This document shows positions 34,681 to 34,790 of a stretch of 34,790 nt of DNA, piece by piece. Under the pieces are notes generated by a model. The model did not search any database. It saw only the letters and a list, made by a program, of their open reading frames with translations, and was not told the origin of the DNA. The position numbers were made by a program, and so were the translations under genes. Origin of the DNA: Candidatus Delongbacteria bacterium (lineage in GTDB: Bacteria; UBA4055); assembly GCA_027858225.1 (NCBI GenBank), contig JAQIDB010000069.1, positions 1-34,790 of the forward strand, in the 5' to 3' direction. Every line of letters begins with the position of its first letter. Position 1 is the stretch's first letter.

Positions 34681-34790
34681 TACCCTTTGTCAAGGACAAT
34701 GATAAAAAGGGGGTTGTTCTAAAAGTTGACTTCTGTATTCAACAGGAGTCAACTTTTTCAAATCCCATTGTGGTCTATCATTGTTATAGT
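34679..34790 (-). mobile_element. end of an IS3-family insertion sequence
   Basis: The window closes inside an insertion sequence reading in from the right. Its outer end is probably TGTACCCTTTGTCAAGGACA starting at 34679, with the TG typical of IS3-type ends. The transposase fragment at 34690-34788 supports the call; the other end, target duplication and full length are out of view. Confidence 0.6.
34690..34788 (-). CDS. IS3-family transposase OrfB, C-terminal fragment
   Basis: Last 32 codons of a DDE transposase before a TGA at 34690-34692. YNNDRPQWDLKKLTPVEYR is the typical end of the integrase core in IS3-type OrfB proteins (a YNxxRPQxxL...TPxEYR pattern). The rest lies to the right of the window, so completeness and activity cannot be judged. 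Confidence 0.7.
   Translation of the reverse strand, partial: YNNDRPQWDLKKLTPVEYRSQLLEQPPFYHCP

Overview
The window is AT-rich, densely packed bacterial DNA from a Gram-negative (diderm) organism. Evidence for an outer membrane is an MCE/Mla-type lipid transport cluster, at least six lipoproteins with N-terminal lipoboxes, and candidate outer-membrane beta-barrels. GLUG-repeat and beta-helix surface proteins carrying FN3-like C-terminal domains, a ComEA-like protein, a signal peptidase I with a large insertion and low GC all suggest the FCB superphylum or a related candidate phylum such as Cloacimonadota or Delongbacteria. That placement is inference; no rRNA lies in the window.

Layout. 1-340: no convincing gene, a possible promoter. 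341-5371 (+): an MCE lipid transport cluster of MCE protein, PqiC-like lipoprotein, PEGA-like/barrel exported protein, STAS-MlaE permease fusion and MlaF ATPase. 5490-7236 (+): grpE and dnaJ behind a good sigma70-like promoter. 7246-9192 (+): a ComEA-like helix-hairpin-helix protein and an unknown membrane-anchored protein, closed by a terminator. 9297-12716 (+): a GspL/PilM-like single-pass protein, rsmD, and an HDOD-GGDEF diguanylate cyclase, with short overlaps. 12772-13950 (-): a family 2 glycosyltransferase converging on them, with a palindromic element at the junction. 14084-17022 (+): a cassette of small lipoproteins and exported proteins, the last frameshifted in a T7 run inside its signal peptide.

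17089-20696 (-): the translation cluster rplM-rpsI-rpsB-tsf-pyrH, transcribed right to left, with terminators on both sides of pyrH. 20916-22591 (-): a Cys-rich PAS protein and lepB, lepB behind a near-consensus promoter. 22688-25659 (-): a propeller-like lipoprotein overlapping (ATGA) a CPA2 antiporter with a C-terminal PTS EIIA domain. 25697-27751 (-): a beta-helix surface protein whose single frame is broken by two TGA codons three codons apart. 27984-31580 (+): a divergent GLUG protein of three long tandem repeats ending in an FN3-like domain related to that of the beta-helix protein. 31720-34621 (+): an unknown lipoprotein, cutC and an M81 (MlrC) metallopeptidase. 34679-34790: the end of an IS3-family element, which appears to have landed in the M81 gene's terminator.

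Most of the window is housekeeping or recognisable. The spots most worth a second look are the double in-frame TGA, the T7 frameshift, the MCE cluster with its own candidate outer-membrane barrel, the EF-Ts that lacks the TDFV motif, the small lipoprotein cassette, and the palindromic elements between genes.
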